A stretch of DNA of 35,422 nucleotides from Actinomycetota bacterium. GTDB taxonomy: Bacteria > Actinomycetota > Acidimicrobiia > Acidimicrobiales > Aldehydirespiratoraceae. The DNA is taken from the NCBI GenBank assembly GCA_009937405.1, contig JAACCU010000031.1:1-35422 (forward strand), written 5' to 3'. Both the position numbers and the translations under genes were made by a program. Every line of letters begins with the position of its first letter. The stretch's first letter is position 1. Below are positions 22,952 to 32,214 of the stretch, in pieces. The notes under the pieces were generated by a model. The model did no database searches. It was not told the origin of the DNA and was given only the letters and a program-made list of their open reading frames with translations.

Positions 22952-25428
22952 CCGACACCCACGCCGTTTCCACTGTCTCGGTCACTGTCAACGGCGAAGA
23001 GATTCAGGGCAACGTTGGGGAACTGCTCATTGACGCCTGCGAGCGCAACGGCACCTATATCCCACGCTTTTGTTATCACCCCCGTATGAGCCCGGTCGGC
23101 ATGTGCCGCATGTGTCTTGTTGAAGTCGATACGGGTCGGGGTCCGGCCCTTCAGCCGAGCTGCATGCTGGCGGTGACCGAAGGGATGAGCGTCGACACAG
23201 AGAGCGACCTCACCAAGAAGGCCCAGGACGGGGTCCTCGAGTTCCTTCTTGCCAACCACCCGCTTGATTGCCCGGTCTGCGACAAGGGCGGCGAATGCCC
23301 GCTTCAGGATCAGACCATGGCGTTCGGGCCCGGCGAGTCGCGCTTCATCGAAGAAAAGCGGCACTACGAGAAGCCGATCGCCATCAGCGACACCGTCTAC
23401 CTCGATCGTGAGCGCTGCATTCTGTGTGATCGTTGTACCCGTTTCGCTGACGAGGTCGCCGGTGACACGCTGATTCATTTCATGGACCGAGGGAACAACA
23501 CCCAGGTCAACACCTTCCCCAACGAGCCGTTCGCCTCGTACTTCTCGGGCAACACCGTGCAGATCTGTCCGGTCGGTGCGCTGACGGCGAAGCCCTACCG
23601 TTTCAAGGCCCGTCCCTGGGACCTTGAAGACAACCTTTCCACTGCGTGGACCGATTCCGTTGGATCGCGCATCACCGTGCAGTCGTCGCGAAACAAGGTC
23701 CTGCGTGTCCTTGGCGTCGACAGTGATTCGGTCAACTGGGGCTGGCTCTCGGACAAGGAACGTTTCGCGTTCGAAGCACTCAACAGCGAGGGTCGCATCA
23801 CTCAGCCAATGGCTCGCTCTGGTGCGAACAACGACCTGACCTCAACGGGTTGGGCGGTGGCGATGAAGACCATCGTCGATGTGTTCACCGACGTTGAACC
23901 CACTCGGGTTGGCGTGATCGGTGGCGCTCGCCTCACCAACGAATCTCAGTACGCCTGGGCCAAGCTCGCCAAGGGTGTCATCGGCACCGACAATGTCGAC
24001 GCTCAACTCGGCGACGGCCTTCCCGCTGAGCTCGTACTCGGCTTGCCTCGCGCCACCATCGCTGACGCCTGCCGCCCCGGTGGCACGATCATCCTTGTGG
24101 GCCCCGACCCAAAGGAAGATCTCGGCGCACTATTCCTGCGTCTCCGTCACGCAGTCGTCAACGACGGTGCCAGGCTGATTGAACTGACGCCGCACCGCAC
24201 CGGTCTTTCCGGAATTGCCGCCCACTCTGTTCATCCTCGTCCGGGTGAAGTCGGCGACCTTGCTGCGGCTCTCGTCGCAGCAAGCTCCGGGGTGGCAGCC
24301 GACACCGCCGGAGTTTCCGCTGATGCCATTGCCGCGGCCGCCGCATCCATCAGCGGGCCCGTCACAGTTGTGCTCGGGCGGGCTTCGCTCGCTGAGTCGG
24401 CGGCAGCTGCGGTCGTCGCCGCCACCGCCCTCAACGGACTCGCAAATGTCTCGTTCTTGTCTGCCTTGCGGCGTGGAAACGTGCACGGAGCGCTCGACGC
24501 GGGTCTTGCTCCTGGTTTGTTGCCCGGACGCACGACCCTTGCCGACGGTGGTGCCGCGTTCACACAAGCCTGGGGCTCAGTTCCCAGCGCTGTCGGCCTT
24601 GACACCGCAGGCATGCTTGCCGCCGCCGCCGCCGGTGACATTGACGTGCTCGTCCTTCTCGGCGCCGATCCGCTTAGCGATTTCCCTGACGCGGCAGCGG
24701 CCGAAGCCGGTCTCTTTGGTGCCGGCACCGTGATCGCCATCGACACATTGCCTAACGCCTCGCTTCTAGCCCACGCCGACCTGGTTCTGCCCGCCGCCGC
24801 GGCCACCGAGGTTGAGGGCACGTTCACCAACCTCGAAGGGCGAGTGAGTGTCTGCGAACAGAAGGTCACGCCGTGCGGTACCGCTCGGGCTGACTGGATG
24901 ATCGCCGCCCAGATCGCCTCTCGATTGGGTGCGGATCTTGGTATCGACTCACCGGCCGCGGCACGCGCCGAACTTGCTTCGCTGTCGTCGGCCCATGGTG
25001 ACCTGACCGAAGAGGCTCTTGCCGCGGCGGGCATCGAGGGTGTGTTGTGCGCCGGCAACGGTTCGATTATTGCTCCGGTTGCCAAGGACGTGGATGCCCC
25101 GACCAACGATGCCTACTCGCTTCGTCTCGTGGCTACCCGGCGCATGTATGACGCCGGGACCATGCTCGCTCACTCGCCTTCGAGTGCTGGCCTTGCCTCC
25201 TCAGTCGAGCTTCGCCTGAACCCAACTGACTTTGACAAGCTTGGTGTGGATTCTGGCAGCGTGGTGAAACTGATTTCCAGCAAAGGCGTGTTGATGACGC
25301 CGGTTGTCGCAGACCTGGGCGTGCCTGCGGGCTCGGCGGCCATTCCCGCCAACTCCCCGGATGCCAACGCCAACCGGCTGATCGACGGATCGCAGCCGGT
25401 CACCGATGTGCGGGTGGAACGCTCATGA
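22948..25428 (+). CDS. nuoG: NADH-quinone oxidoreductase subunit G
   Basis: This is the largest peripheral subunit of complex I (826 residues). The N-terminal 2Fe-2S domain holds N1b (Cys42, Cys53, Cys56, Cys72). N5 follows (His104, Cys108, Cys111, Cys117), then N4 (Cys157, Cys160, Cys163, Cys207). No fifth set of cysteines for cluster N7 is visible in the following domain. The C-terminal two thirds are a molybdopterin-oxidoreductase-like domain without expected cofactor, markedly Ala-rich between about 430 and 640. It overlaps nuoF and nuoH by 4 bp each. Confidence 0.97.
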   Translation: MTDTHAVSTVSVTVNGEEIQGNVGELLIDACERNGTYIPRFCYHPRMSPVGMCRMCLVEVDTGRGPALQPSCMLAVTEGMSVDTESDLTKKAQDGVLEFLLANHPLDCPVCDKGGECPLQDQTMAFGPGESRFIEEKRHYEKPIAISDTVYLDRERCILCDRCTRFADEVAGDTLIHFMDRGNNTQVNTFPNEPFASYFSGNTVQICPVGALTAKPYRFKARPWDLEDNLSTAWTDSVGSRITVQSSRNKVLRVLGVDSDSVNWGWLSDKERFAFEALNSEGRITQPMARSGANNDLTSTGWAVAMKTIVDVFTDVEPTRVGVIGGARLTNESQYAWAKLAKGVIGTDNVDAQLGDGLPAELVLGLPRATIADACRPGGTIILVGPDPKEDLGALFLRLRHAVVNDGARLIELTPHRTGLSGIAAHSVHPRPGEVGDLAAALVAASSGVAADTAGVSADAIAAAAASISGPVTVVLGRASLAESAAAAVVAATALNGLANVSFLSALRRGNVHGALDAGLAPGLLPGRTTLADGGAAFTQAWGSVPSAVGLDTAGMLAAAAAGDIDVLVLLGADPLSDFPDAAAAEAGLFGAGTVIAIDTLPNASLLAHADLVLPAAAATEVEGTFTNLEGRVSVCEQKVTPCGTARADWMIAAQIASRLGADLGIDSPAAARAELASLSSAHGDLTEEALAAAGIEGVLCAGNGSIIAPVAKDVDAPTNDAYSLRLVATRRMYDAGTMLAHSPSSAGLASSVELRLNPTDFDKLGVDSGSVVKLISSKGVLMTPVVADLGVPAGSAAIPANSPDANANRLIDGSQPVTDVRVERS

Positions 25429-26666
25429 TCCTCGGTCTCGATCCCCTCTACGTTGGCGACTTCATGGGTGACCTCCTGGTCACACTGCTGAAGGTCGGCG
25501 TGGCGTTCGTCTTCCTGCTCATCTCCGTGATGTTGATGGTCTGGTTCGAGCGCAAGCTCATATCCGACATGCAGAACCGCATCGGCCCGAGCATTGCTGG
25601 CCCCTGGGGCATCCTCCAGACTCTGGCTGACGGCATCAAGCTCTTCTTCAAGGAAGACCTGGTTCCCGACAACGCCGATCGCTTCGCTTTCAAGCTCGCC
25701 CCGTACCTCTCGTTGGTGCCGGCGTTTCTCGTCTTCGCCGTTGTCCCACTCGGCGGCGACTTCAACGGCGACGACGGTGACGGTGTAATCACCCTGTTCG
25801 GCCACGACACCTTCATGCAGGTTGCGGATCCGCCGATGGGCATCTTGTTCTTCCTGGCCATGTCATCGATCGCCATCTATGGCGTGATGCTCGCTGGTTG
25901 GGGTTCGGGATCGAAATACCCGCTGCTTGGGTCTGTCCGTGCTTCGGCGCAGATGATCTCCTACGAAGCTGCGCTGGGCCTCGCTATTGCTGCCGTCGTG
26001 TTGCAGACCGGTTCGCTCAGCACGCATGACATGGTGATTGATCAGGCCGCACCGGGCTTTTCGTTTGGTTCGTTCGGCATTCCGAACTGGAACATCATCG
26101 TGACCGGCATCGTCCCGTTCGTCGTGTTCCTCATCGCCGGCACTGCAGAGCTCAACCGGCCGCCATTTGACCTTGTCGAAGCGGAGCAGGAGCTGGTTGG
26201 CGGTTTCCACACCGAATATTCGTCGATTCGCTTCGCCCTGTTCTTCTTGGCCGAGTTCATGAACACGATCACCATGTCGGCAGTGATTGTGACCCTGTTC
26301 CTGGGTGGCCCCGCCGGTCCGGCGCTCTTCCTCCCTGAAGGCTGGTGGATTGGCACGATCTGGTTCTTCCTGAAGCTCTTCATCTTCTTGTTCATGTTTG
26401 TATGGTTCCGAGCCACGCTTCCCCGTTTCCGCTATGACCAGCTCATGGATCTGGGCTGGAAGCTCCTCATACCGCTGTCGCTCGCTTGGTTCATCATGTT
26501 GGCGGTCCTTCGAGTGGCCGACTCTGAGAACTGGAGCGCCGTCAAGACGTACGCTGTCGTGCTTGGCTTCATGGCCTCTTGTGGCTTGATGGCGACCCTG
26601 CTTATGGCCGCTATCAATACGGCTCGGTCCGAGCGAATCAAGGCGATGGAGGATGCCAATGGCTGA
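25425..26666 (+). CDS. nuoH: NADH-quinone oxidoreductase subunit H
   Basis: This membrane subunit forms the base of the quinone tunnel and links the peripheral arm to the antiporter modules. WFERKLISDMQNRIGP, LADGIKLFFKED, and the acidic loop AELNRPPFDLVEAEQELVGG-type segment with FHTEYSS after it are hallmark motifs. Length is 413 with about eight to nine helices. A charged extramembrane insertion, PLGGDFNGDDGDGV, near residues 106-119 is notably Asp/Gly-rich. It overlaps nuoG by 4 bp, and nuoI starts inside its last codons. Confidence 0.97.
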   Translation: MILGLDPLYVGDFMGDLLVTLLKVGVAFVFLLISVMLMVWFERKLISDMQNRIGPSIAGPWGILQTLADGIKLFFKEDLVPDNADRFAFKLAPYLSLVPAFLVFAVVPLGGDFNGDDGDGVITLFGHDTFMQVADPPMGILFFLAMSSIAIYGVMLAGWGSGSKYPLLGSVRASAQMISYEAALGLAIAAVVLQTGSLSTHDMVIDQAAPGFSFGSFGIPNWNIIVTGIVPFVVFLIAGTAELNRPPFDLVEAEQELVGGFHTEYSSIRFALFFLAEFMNTITMSAVIVTLFLGGPAGPALFLPEGWWIGTIWFFLKLFIFLFMFVWFRATLPRFRYDQLMDLGWKLLIPLSLAWFIMLAVLRVADSENWSAVKTYAVVLGFMASCGLMATLLMAAINTARSERIKAMEDANG

Positions 26667-27324
26667 TCCACTCGATTATTTCCGCGGCTTTGTCGTCACC
26701 TTCAAGAAGCTCTTGGAGGATCGCGTTACCGGTGATTACCGAGGTGGCAAGGCGAAGGAAGGTGCACCCGACAACAAGAGATCGAAGCCGGCGCGGTTCC
26801 ACGGCCGTCACGTTCTCAACCGTTACGAAGACGGCATGGAAAAGTGCATCGGATGCGAACTCTGTGCTGGGGTCTGCCCTGCCAAGTGCATCTATGTGCG
26901 AGGCGCCGACAACGACCCCGACGAGCCCACCTCTCCGGGTGAACGCTTCGGCTACGTCTACGAGATCAACTACCTGCGCTGCATCCACTGCGATCTGTGT
27001 GTCGAGGCGTGCCCGACTCAGGCAATCACTGAGTCGAAGCTCTTTGAGTTTTCGTTCACAAACCGCAACGATGCGATCTACACGAAGGATGAACTGGTCG
27101 TCGACGACAACGGCATGCCGCAGAAGATGCCGTGGGAAGATTGGCGTGAAGGTGACGATCAGTTGACATCAGGTTGGATGCGCGCAACATCATCGTCGGG
27201 AGACCATCGCTACGAAGGTTCTGTGCATTGGGCTGGCGAGCTTGGCTATGGCGTCCGTGCCCCCGAGGTTGGCCAAAGTGGGGCCACTGACTCGAGCGAA
27301 GGTAATGAAGGCGAGGATTCATGA
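26659..27324 (+). CDS. nuoI: NADH-quinone oxidoreductase subunit I
   Basis: NuoI carries clusters N6a and N6b between NuoG and NuoB. Ligands are Cys63, 66, 69 and 73-Pro, and Cys108, 111, 114 and 118-Pro. Of two in-frame ATGs (26653 and 26659) I choose the second, because GGAGG at 26648-26652 abuts the first but lies six bases from the second. Length is then 221. About 95 residues follow the second cluster: an actinobacterial-type tail, ending Ser/Gly/Glu-rich. It overlaps nuoH by 8 bp and nuoJ by 4 bp. Confidence 0.97.
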   Translation: MADPLDYFRGFVVTFKKLLEDRVTGDYRGGKAKEGAPDNKRSKPARFHGRHVLNRYEDGMEKCIGCELCAGVCPAKCIYVRGADNDPDEPTSPGERFGYVYEINYLRCIHCDLCVEACPTQAITESKLFEFSFTNRNDAIYTKDELVVDDNGMPQKMPWEDWREGDDQLTSGWMRATSSSGDHRYEGSVHWAGELGYGVRAPEVGQSGATDSSEGNEGEDS

Positions 27325-27974
27325 GTGAGGAGATTGTCTTCATTGTTAGCGCCGTGATTGTCTTGGCCGGCGCGTTGGGCGTTGTGTTGTCGAAAAACCC
27401 CGTGCATTCGGCGTTGTTCTTGATCCAGACCCTGATGGGCGTGGCGCTGTTGTTTCTCATCGAGGAAGCGCACTTCCTTGCCGCGGTGCAGGTGGTGGTT
27501 TATGCCGGCGCCATCGTGATCCTGTTCCTGTTTGTGATCATGCTGCTTGGTGTCGACAAAGCCGAAGCCATGGGCGTTGATCCGATCGGCGGCCAGCGCG
27601 AGCTGGCGTTGGTGCTCGGAGCCTCGATAGCGGCGCTTACGATCGTCACAGTTGGCTGGGCCGTTGATGGCGCCACCGGTGCGGGCCCCTCGTCCCCGGA
27701 GCACGCCCTCGACAACGGTTTCACCGATATCGAACGCATCGGTCGAGTGTTGTTCACGGATTACGCGTTCGGCTTTGAGATCACGGCAGCCCTGCTCACC
27801 ATTGCGGTCATCGGCGCAGTCGTGCTCACCCGTTCGATCGGCCGTGACGACGTGCTCCCCGATCTCGAGCCTGCCTCCATGGCCTTGCCTTGCGTTGCCC
27901 CCGCCGGAGCCAACGATGAGGATGACGGCGACCACGCGGCAGATCAGACCAGCAATGAGGGGGGAGATTCCTGA
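27321..27974 (+). CDS. nuoJ: NADH-quinone oxidoreductase subunit J
   Basis: This is a five-helix membrane subunit of complex I. NPVHSALFLIQTLMG and the following AVQVVVYAGAIVILFLFVIMLL segment are typical, the latter containing the pi-bulge helix. A periplasmic segment with AVDGATGAGPSSPEH separates helices 4 and 5, and a polar tail of about 35 residues rich in Asp/Glu follows the last helix. Length is 217. It overlaps nuoI by 4 bp and nuoK by one base. Confidence 0.95.
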   Translation: MSEEIVFIVSAVIVLAGALGVVLSKNPVHSALFLIQTLMGVALLFLIEEAHFLAAVQVVVYAGAIVILFLFVIMLLGVDKAEAMGVDPIGGQRELALVLGASIAALTIVTVGWAVDGATGAGPSSPEHALDNGFTDIERIGRVLFTDYAFGFEITAALLTIAVIGAVVLTRSIGRDDVLPDLEPASMALPCVAPAGANDEDDGDHAADQTSNEGGDS

Positions 27975-28279
27975 TGGAACTCACCACCACCTGGTATCTC
28001 TTGCTGTCGGCAATGGTTTTCTCGATCGGGGCGACTGGTCTGTTGGTCCGCCGGAACCCACTGGTGATGTTCATCTGCGTGGAGCTGATGCTCAATGCCG
28101 TGAACATTTCGTTCGTGGCGTTTGGTGCGGAACTGAATGATGTCGGCGGTCAGATCGCTGTGTTCTTTGTCCTGGTGGTCGCTGCGGTAGAGGTCGTTGT
28201 CGGCCTTGCCTTGGTTGTAGCCATCACTCGTCGTCGAGCGGATGCCACCGTCGATGACCTGTCGGTGTTGAGGGGGTAG
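27974..28279 (+). CDS. nuoK: NADH-quinone oxidoreductase subunit K
   Basis: This is a 101-residue, three-helix membrane subunit homologous to MrpC. The two essential membrane glutamates are present as Glu37 (CVELMLNAVN) and Glu73 (AAVEVVVGLAL). The length is normal for the family. It shares one base with the nuoJ stop, and nuoL starts 9 bp after it, one of the largest gaps inside the nuo array. Confidence 0.97.
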   Translation: MELTTTWYLLLSAMVFSIGATGLLVRRNPLVMFICVELMLNAVNISFVAFGAELNDVGGQIAVFFVLVVAAVEVVVGLALVVAITRRRADATVDDLSVLRG

Positions 28280-28288
28280 GCGTCGCTC

Positions 28289-30583
28289 ATGCTTGATGCT
28301 GCTTTTCTGATCCCCGCGTTCCCATTGTTGGGTTTCGTTGCGATCTTGTTGTTCGGTCGCCGACTCGGTGAGCCGGGGGCGGGCTGGTTGGCCACGCTGG
28401 CGATGGGTGGTTCGTTCGCTTCCTCTGTGGTCGTGTTCATTGGTCTGGTCAACGAGCCAGAAGAAGAACGCCGCTTCGTGCAGACGCTGTGGGAGTGGGT
28501 GCCGGCCGGCGACTTCTCCGTCGATGTCGGCTTCTTGGTCGACCCTTTGTCGGTCACCATGACGCTGTTCATCACTGGTGTCGGTGCGTTGATCCACCTG
28601 TATTCGGTTGCCTACATGCACGGCGACAAGAACTTCTCGAAGTTCTTCCTCTACATGAACTTGTTCGCCTTCTCCATGCTGATGCTGGTACTGGGCGACA
28701 ACATGCTCATCACCTTCCTCGGTTGGGAGGGCGTGGGGGCCTGCTCGTACTTCCTGATTTCGTTCTGGTTTACCGACGAGGCCAACGCGTCTGCGGGCAA
28801 GAAGGCCTTCGTCACCAATCGCATCGGGGACTGGGGGTTCATGGTCGCCATGTTCCTCACCTTCACCACGATCGGGTCGATTCAGTACGTCGACCTACTC
28901 GGCAATGCCAGCACGCTTACCCAAAACACGGCAACAGCAATCACCGTGTTGTTGTTTGTGGGTGCGGCCGGCAAGTCCGCTCAGATCCCGCTCTACGTAT
29001 GGCTGCCCGATGCTATGGCTGGCCCCACGCCGGTTTCGGCGCTGATTCATGCGGCCACGATGGTCACGTCCGGCATTTATCTGTTGACTCGCGTCAACCC
29101 GGTAATTGCCGAGTCGGCGGCCTGGGCCCCGTCGATGATCGCCTGGGTCGGCGCGGGCACGGCCCTGTTTGCGGCCACTGTTGCGGTTGCGCAGAACGAC
29201 ATCAAGAAGGTTCTCGCCTACTCCACGGTGAGTCAGCTCGGCTACATGTTTTTGGCGGTCGGCACCGGTGCGTATGTTGCCGCCATCTTCCACATGATCA
29301 CCCACGCTTTCTTCAAGGCGCTCTTGTTCCTTGGTTCTGGTTCGGTCATTCATGGCATGGACAACGATCAGGACATGCGTCACTACGGCGGGTTGCAGAA
29401 GTTGATGCCGATCACGTCGATCACGTTCATCATCGGCTGGCTCGCCATCGCTGGTGTTCCGCCGTTTGCCGGGTTCTGGTCGAAGGACGAAATCCTCGCC
29501 TACGCCTACGAAGAAAACTTCGTCCTGTGGGCCATTGGACTCCTCACCGCAATCCTTACCGCCTTCTACATGAGCCGCCAGGTCTTCATGACGTTCTTCG
29601 GTCGTTACCGATTCGCCGATGTGCGTCCGGAGGAGATTGCCGAGGTCTGGCAGGGTCGCATTGCTGCCGCCGCCACCGCTCTCGTCGAAGCTGAGTCGGG
29701 AATTGGTAGTGCCGAGGATGGCATCGCTAAGGCCGAAGAGAAGCTGGCCAAGGCGCAAGAGAAGCTTGACCAGCGTCAAAACGAGATGGCTGAAGTCGAC
29801 CAGTCCGACGAGAAGGCTGCCGACAAGGCCACCAAGAATCTCGAGAAGGCGTATGACGGTGTCGTCAAGGCTCAGGCGTCGGTTGACGAAGTCGTGCTAT
29901 CCGTCGAGGAGGCGCGCACCTTCGTGATGGAAGCTCGCCTCAATGTCGAGTCGATTGCCGCTGCCGCTGCCGCTGGTGGCGACGACCTCGATGGCATCTC
30001 TGAAAACGATCTTCCCGACGCTGTGCGGGCGCGCCGCGAGTACCACCCCCACGAGTCGCCGTGGCAGATGACGCTTCCCCTGATCGTGCTTGCTGGCGCA
30101 GCGGTGGTGGCCGGGGCGATGAACCTTCCGTTCAGTAGCGATCTCCACTTCCTGGGGGACTGGCTCAAGCCATCCACATTTGGCAACGAGGCTCACCTGA
30201 CCTCTGGTGGCGGCACCCTCTGGGTCCTCGCCGTCATCGCTGTGGCCGGTGGCATCGTCGGCATCGCCGCTGCGGTCGCCATTTATCTCAAAGGTCGGTA
30301 TCCGGCCGAGAAGGTCGAGTTGCCGATTCTTGAGCAGGCCTGGCGATACGACCAGACCATCAGCAACTTTATGGGTGGCCCCGGCCGCAAAGGCTTTGAC
30401 CGTGTCGCCTGGTTCGACGCCACATTCATTGATGGTGCCGTCAACGGTGTTGGCCGGCTTGTCAGAGAAGGCGGCGGTCAGTTGCGAAGGCTCCAGACCG
30501 GCCTTGTGCGTTCCTATGCCGCCTTCGTCGCCGTCGGCGCGGTCGGCCTCCTTGCCTGGTTCCTCACGAGGACGACGATCTGA
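28289..30583 (+). CDS. nuoL: NADH-quinone oxidoreductase subunit L with large coiled-coil insertion
   Basis: This is the distal antiporter-like proton-pumping subunit of complex I. Key residues are Glu147 (GWEGVGACSYF), Lys229 (GAAGKSAQIPLYVWLPDAM) and Lys399 (FAGFWSKDEIL), the same numbers as Lys229 and Lys399 in E. coli. The C-terminal lateral helix region is present (about 680-740). At 764 residues it is about 130-150 longer than typical NuoL. The excess lies between FFGRYRF (436-442) and HPHESP (586-591): residues about 444-585 form a charged, Ala/Glu/Lys-rich segment with heptad-like helices. By NuoL topology this loop after TM13 faces the cytoplasm. There is no frameshift in it, and codon use looks like the rest of the gene. 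The nuoM ATG shares one base with its stop. Confidence 0.97.
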   Translation: MLDAAFLIPAFPLLGFVAILLFGRRLGEPGAGWLATLAMGGSFASSVVVFIGLVNEPEEERRFVQTLWEWVPAGDFSVDVGFLVDPLSVTMTLFITGVGALIHLYSVAYMHGDKNFSKFFLYMNLFAFSMLMLVLGDNMLITFLGWEGVGACSYFLISFWFTDEANASAGKKAFVTNRIGDWGFMVAMFLTFTTIGSIQYVDLLGNASTLTQNTATAITVLLFVGAAGKSAQIPLYVWLPDAMAGPTPVSALIHAATMVTSGIYLLTRVNPVIAESAAWAPSMIAWVGAGTALFAATVAVAQNDIKKVLAYSTVSQLGYMFLAVGTGAYVAAIFHMITHAFFKALLFLGSGSVIHGMDNDQDMRHYGGLQKLMPITSITFIIGWLAIAGVPPFAGFWSKDEILAYAYEENFVLWAIGLLTAILTAFYMSRQVFMTFFGRYRFADVRPEEIAEVWQGRIAAAATALVEAESGIGSAEDGIAKAEEKLAKAQEKLDQRQNEMAEVDQSDEKAADKATKNLEKAYDGVVKAQASVDEVVLSVEEARTFVMEARLNVESIAAAAAAGGDDLDGISENDLPDAVRARREYHPHESPWQMTLPLIVLAGAAVVAGAMNLPFSSDLHFLGDWLKPSTFGNEAHLTSGGGTLWVLAVIAVAGGIVGIAAAVAIYLKGRYPAEKVELPILEQAWRYDQTISNFMGGPGRKGFDRVAWFDATFIDGAVNGVGRLVREGGGQLRRLQTGLVRSYAAFVAVGAVGLLAWFLTRTTI

Positions 30584-32214
30584 TGACTTCTCTTCTTGCT
30601 GCTGAGGTTGGCGTAGCAGCCGTCTCGTTCCCTGTCTTGAGCGCGATGGTCCTGACGCCTTTCCTTGGCGCCATTTTCCTGCTGGTTCTGCCCAACAATC
30701 GTCCTGAATACTTCAAGCAGGTTGCCTTCCTGATCTCCGCTCTCACTGCGGCAATGACCGCGTGGGTCATGGTTGAGTTCGACAAGGCCCATGCGGCCAC
30801 CTTCCAGTTCGTTGATCAGTATGAGTGGATCGAATCCCTCGGGATTTCCTGGGCACTGGGCCTCGACGGCATCTCGTTGTGGCTTGTGGTGCTGACGGGG
30901 GCCCTCTTCCCGATTGTGATCCTGGCGATCGACGCCGAGCACTCGCCGAAGCCCTACTACGCCTGGATTCTTGTCCTTGAGGCCGGCTGTATGGGTGTCT
31001 TCTTGGCGCTCGATCTGTTCGCCTTCTTCGTGTTCTTCGAAATCGTGCTGGTGCCGATGTACTTCCTGATCGGCCAGTGGGGTCATGGTGAGCGGGCCTA
31101 CGCCGCCACCAAGTTCTTCATCTACACGATGATGGGCTCGGCCCTCATGCTCGTCGGCATCATCTCGACGGCCGTCATTACGGCGAATACCACCGGCAAC
31201 GATCTCACCTTTGGGCTGATCGAACTCGCTGAAGCGCAGGCATTGGCGACCAACACGGCTCGCTGGGTTTTTCTCAGCTTCGCTCTTGCCTTCGCAGTGA
31301 AGGTTCCGCTGTTTCCGTTCCACACGTGGCTGCCCGACGCCCACACCAACGCCCCAACTGCAGGCTCGGTGATTCTTGCCGGTGTAATGCTGAAACTCGG
31401 CACCTACGGATTCCTCCGCTTTGGCATCTACCTGTTTCCCGAAGCGGCCGTCTACTTCGCTCCCGTACTCGTAGCTCTCGGCACGATCGGCATCATCTAC
31501 GGCGCCGTCGCAGCCACCATGCAGCGCGACCTGAAACGACTCGTTGCCTATTCGTCGGTTGCGCACCTCGGCTTCATCGTGATCGGCACCTTCGCCCTCA
31601 ACACCGAGGGCATCGAGGGTGGTCTACTCCAGATGGTCAACCACGGTGTCTCGACCGGCGCGTTGTTCCTCCTGGTCGGCATGATCTACGAGCGACGCCA
31701 TACCCGTGAGATTTCGAAGCTTGGTGGCCTGCAGAAGCCGGCGCCGATGCTGGCGGGCGTGTTTATGGTCGTCATGTTGTCATCGGTGGGTCTCCCGGGT
31801 CTCAACGGATTCGTTGGCGAGTTCCTCACCCTTATCGGCGCGTTCGCCGCCCACCGCTGGTGGGCGGTTATCGCTGCGTCTGGCGTGATCATTGCCGCCC
31901 TTTACCTTCTCTGGGCTTACCAGCGGGTATTTCACGGCCCGGCCGAGGGCGACAACGCGACGATTCCTGACCTCACCGTTCGTGAAGGCCTCACCATGGT
32001 GCCGTTCCTCGTCGCCATTGTGTTCATGGGCGTCTACCCCAAGCCGGTGATCGAACGCATGGAACCGGCAGTTGATGCCTTGGTTGCTCATATTGAGACT
32101 CATGTCGAGGGCTTCGAGGAGCCGGTGGCGGATATAGCGCCTCCTGTCGAGTTGGAGGATCTCTCCAAGCTGGGCATTAACGGCCACGGTGAAGAAGACG
32201 GAGAGCACGACTGA
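30583..32214 (+). CDS. nuoM: NADH-quinone oxidoreductase subunit M
   Basis: This is an antiporter-like proton-pumping membrane subunit of complex I, 543 residues. Glu153 in FFEIVLVPMYFLIGQWG corresponds to the essential E. coli Glu144. The KVPLFPFHTWLPDAHTNAP segment carries the central lysine, and LKRLVAYSSVAHLGF is also typical. The C-terminus has a cytoplasmic polar tail of about 35 residues with a Glu/Asp-rich end. Start and stop each share one base with nuoL and nuoN. Confidence 0.97.
   Translation: MTSLLAAEVGVAAVSFPVLSAMVLTPFLGAIFLLVLPNNRPEYFKQVAFLISALTAAMTAWVMVEFDKAHAATFQFVDQYEWIESLGISWALGLDGISLWLVVLTGALFPIVILAIDAEHSPKPYYAWILVLEAGCMGVFLALDLFAFFVFFEIVLVPMYFLIGQWGHGERAYAATKFFIYTMMGSALMLVGIISTAVITANTTGNDLTFGLIELAEAQALATNTARWVFLSFALAFAVKVPLFPFHTWLPDAHTNAPTAGSVILAGVMLKLGTYGFLRFGIYLFPEAAVYFAPVLVALGTIGIIYGAVAATMQRDLKRLVAYSSVAHLGFIVIGTFALNTEGIEGGLLQMVNHGVSTGALFLLVGMIYERRHTREISKLGGLQKPAPMLAGVFMVVMLSSVGLPGLNGFVGEFLTLIGAFAAHRWWAVIAASGVIIAALYLLWAYQRVFHGPAEGDNATIPDLTVREGLTMVPFLVAIVFMGVYPKPVIERMEPAVDALVAHIETHVEGFEEPVADIAPPVELEDLSKLGINGHGEEDGEHD

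Noticed and set aside
24210-24900. Ala-rich part of NuoG as a sign of frameshift or low-complexity error
   Set aside because: The frame stays open, and molybdopterin-domain-like motifs (for example LLGADPLSDFPDA and LPAAAATEVEGTFTN) continue through it.
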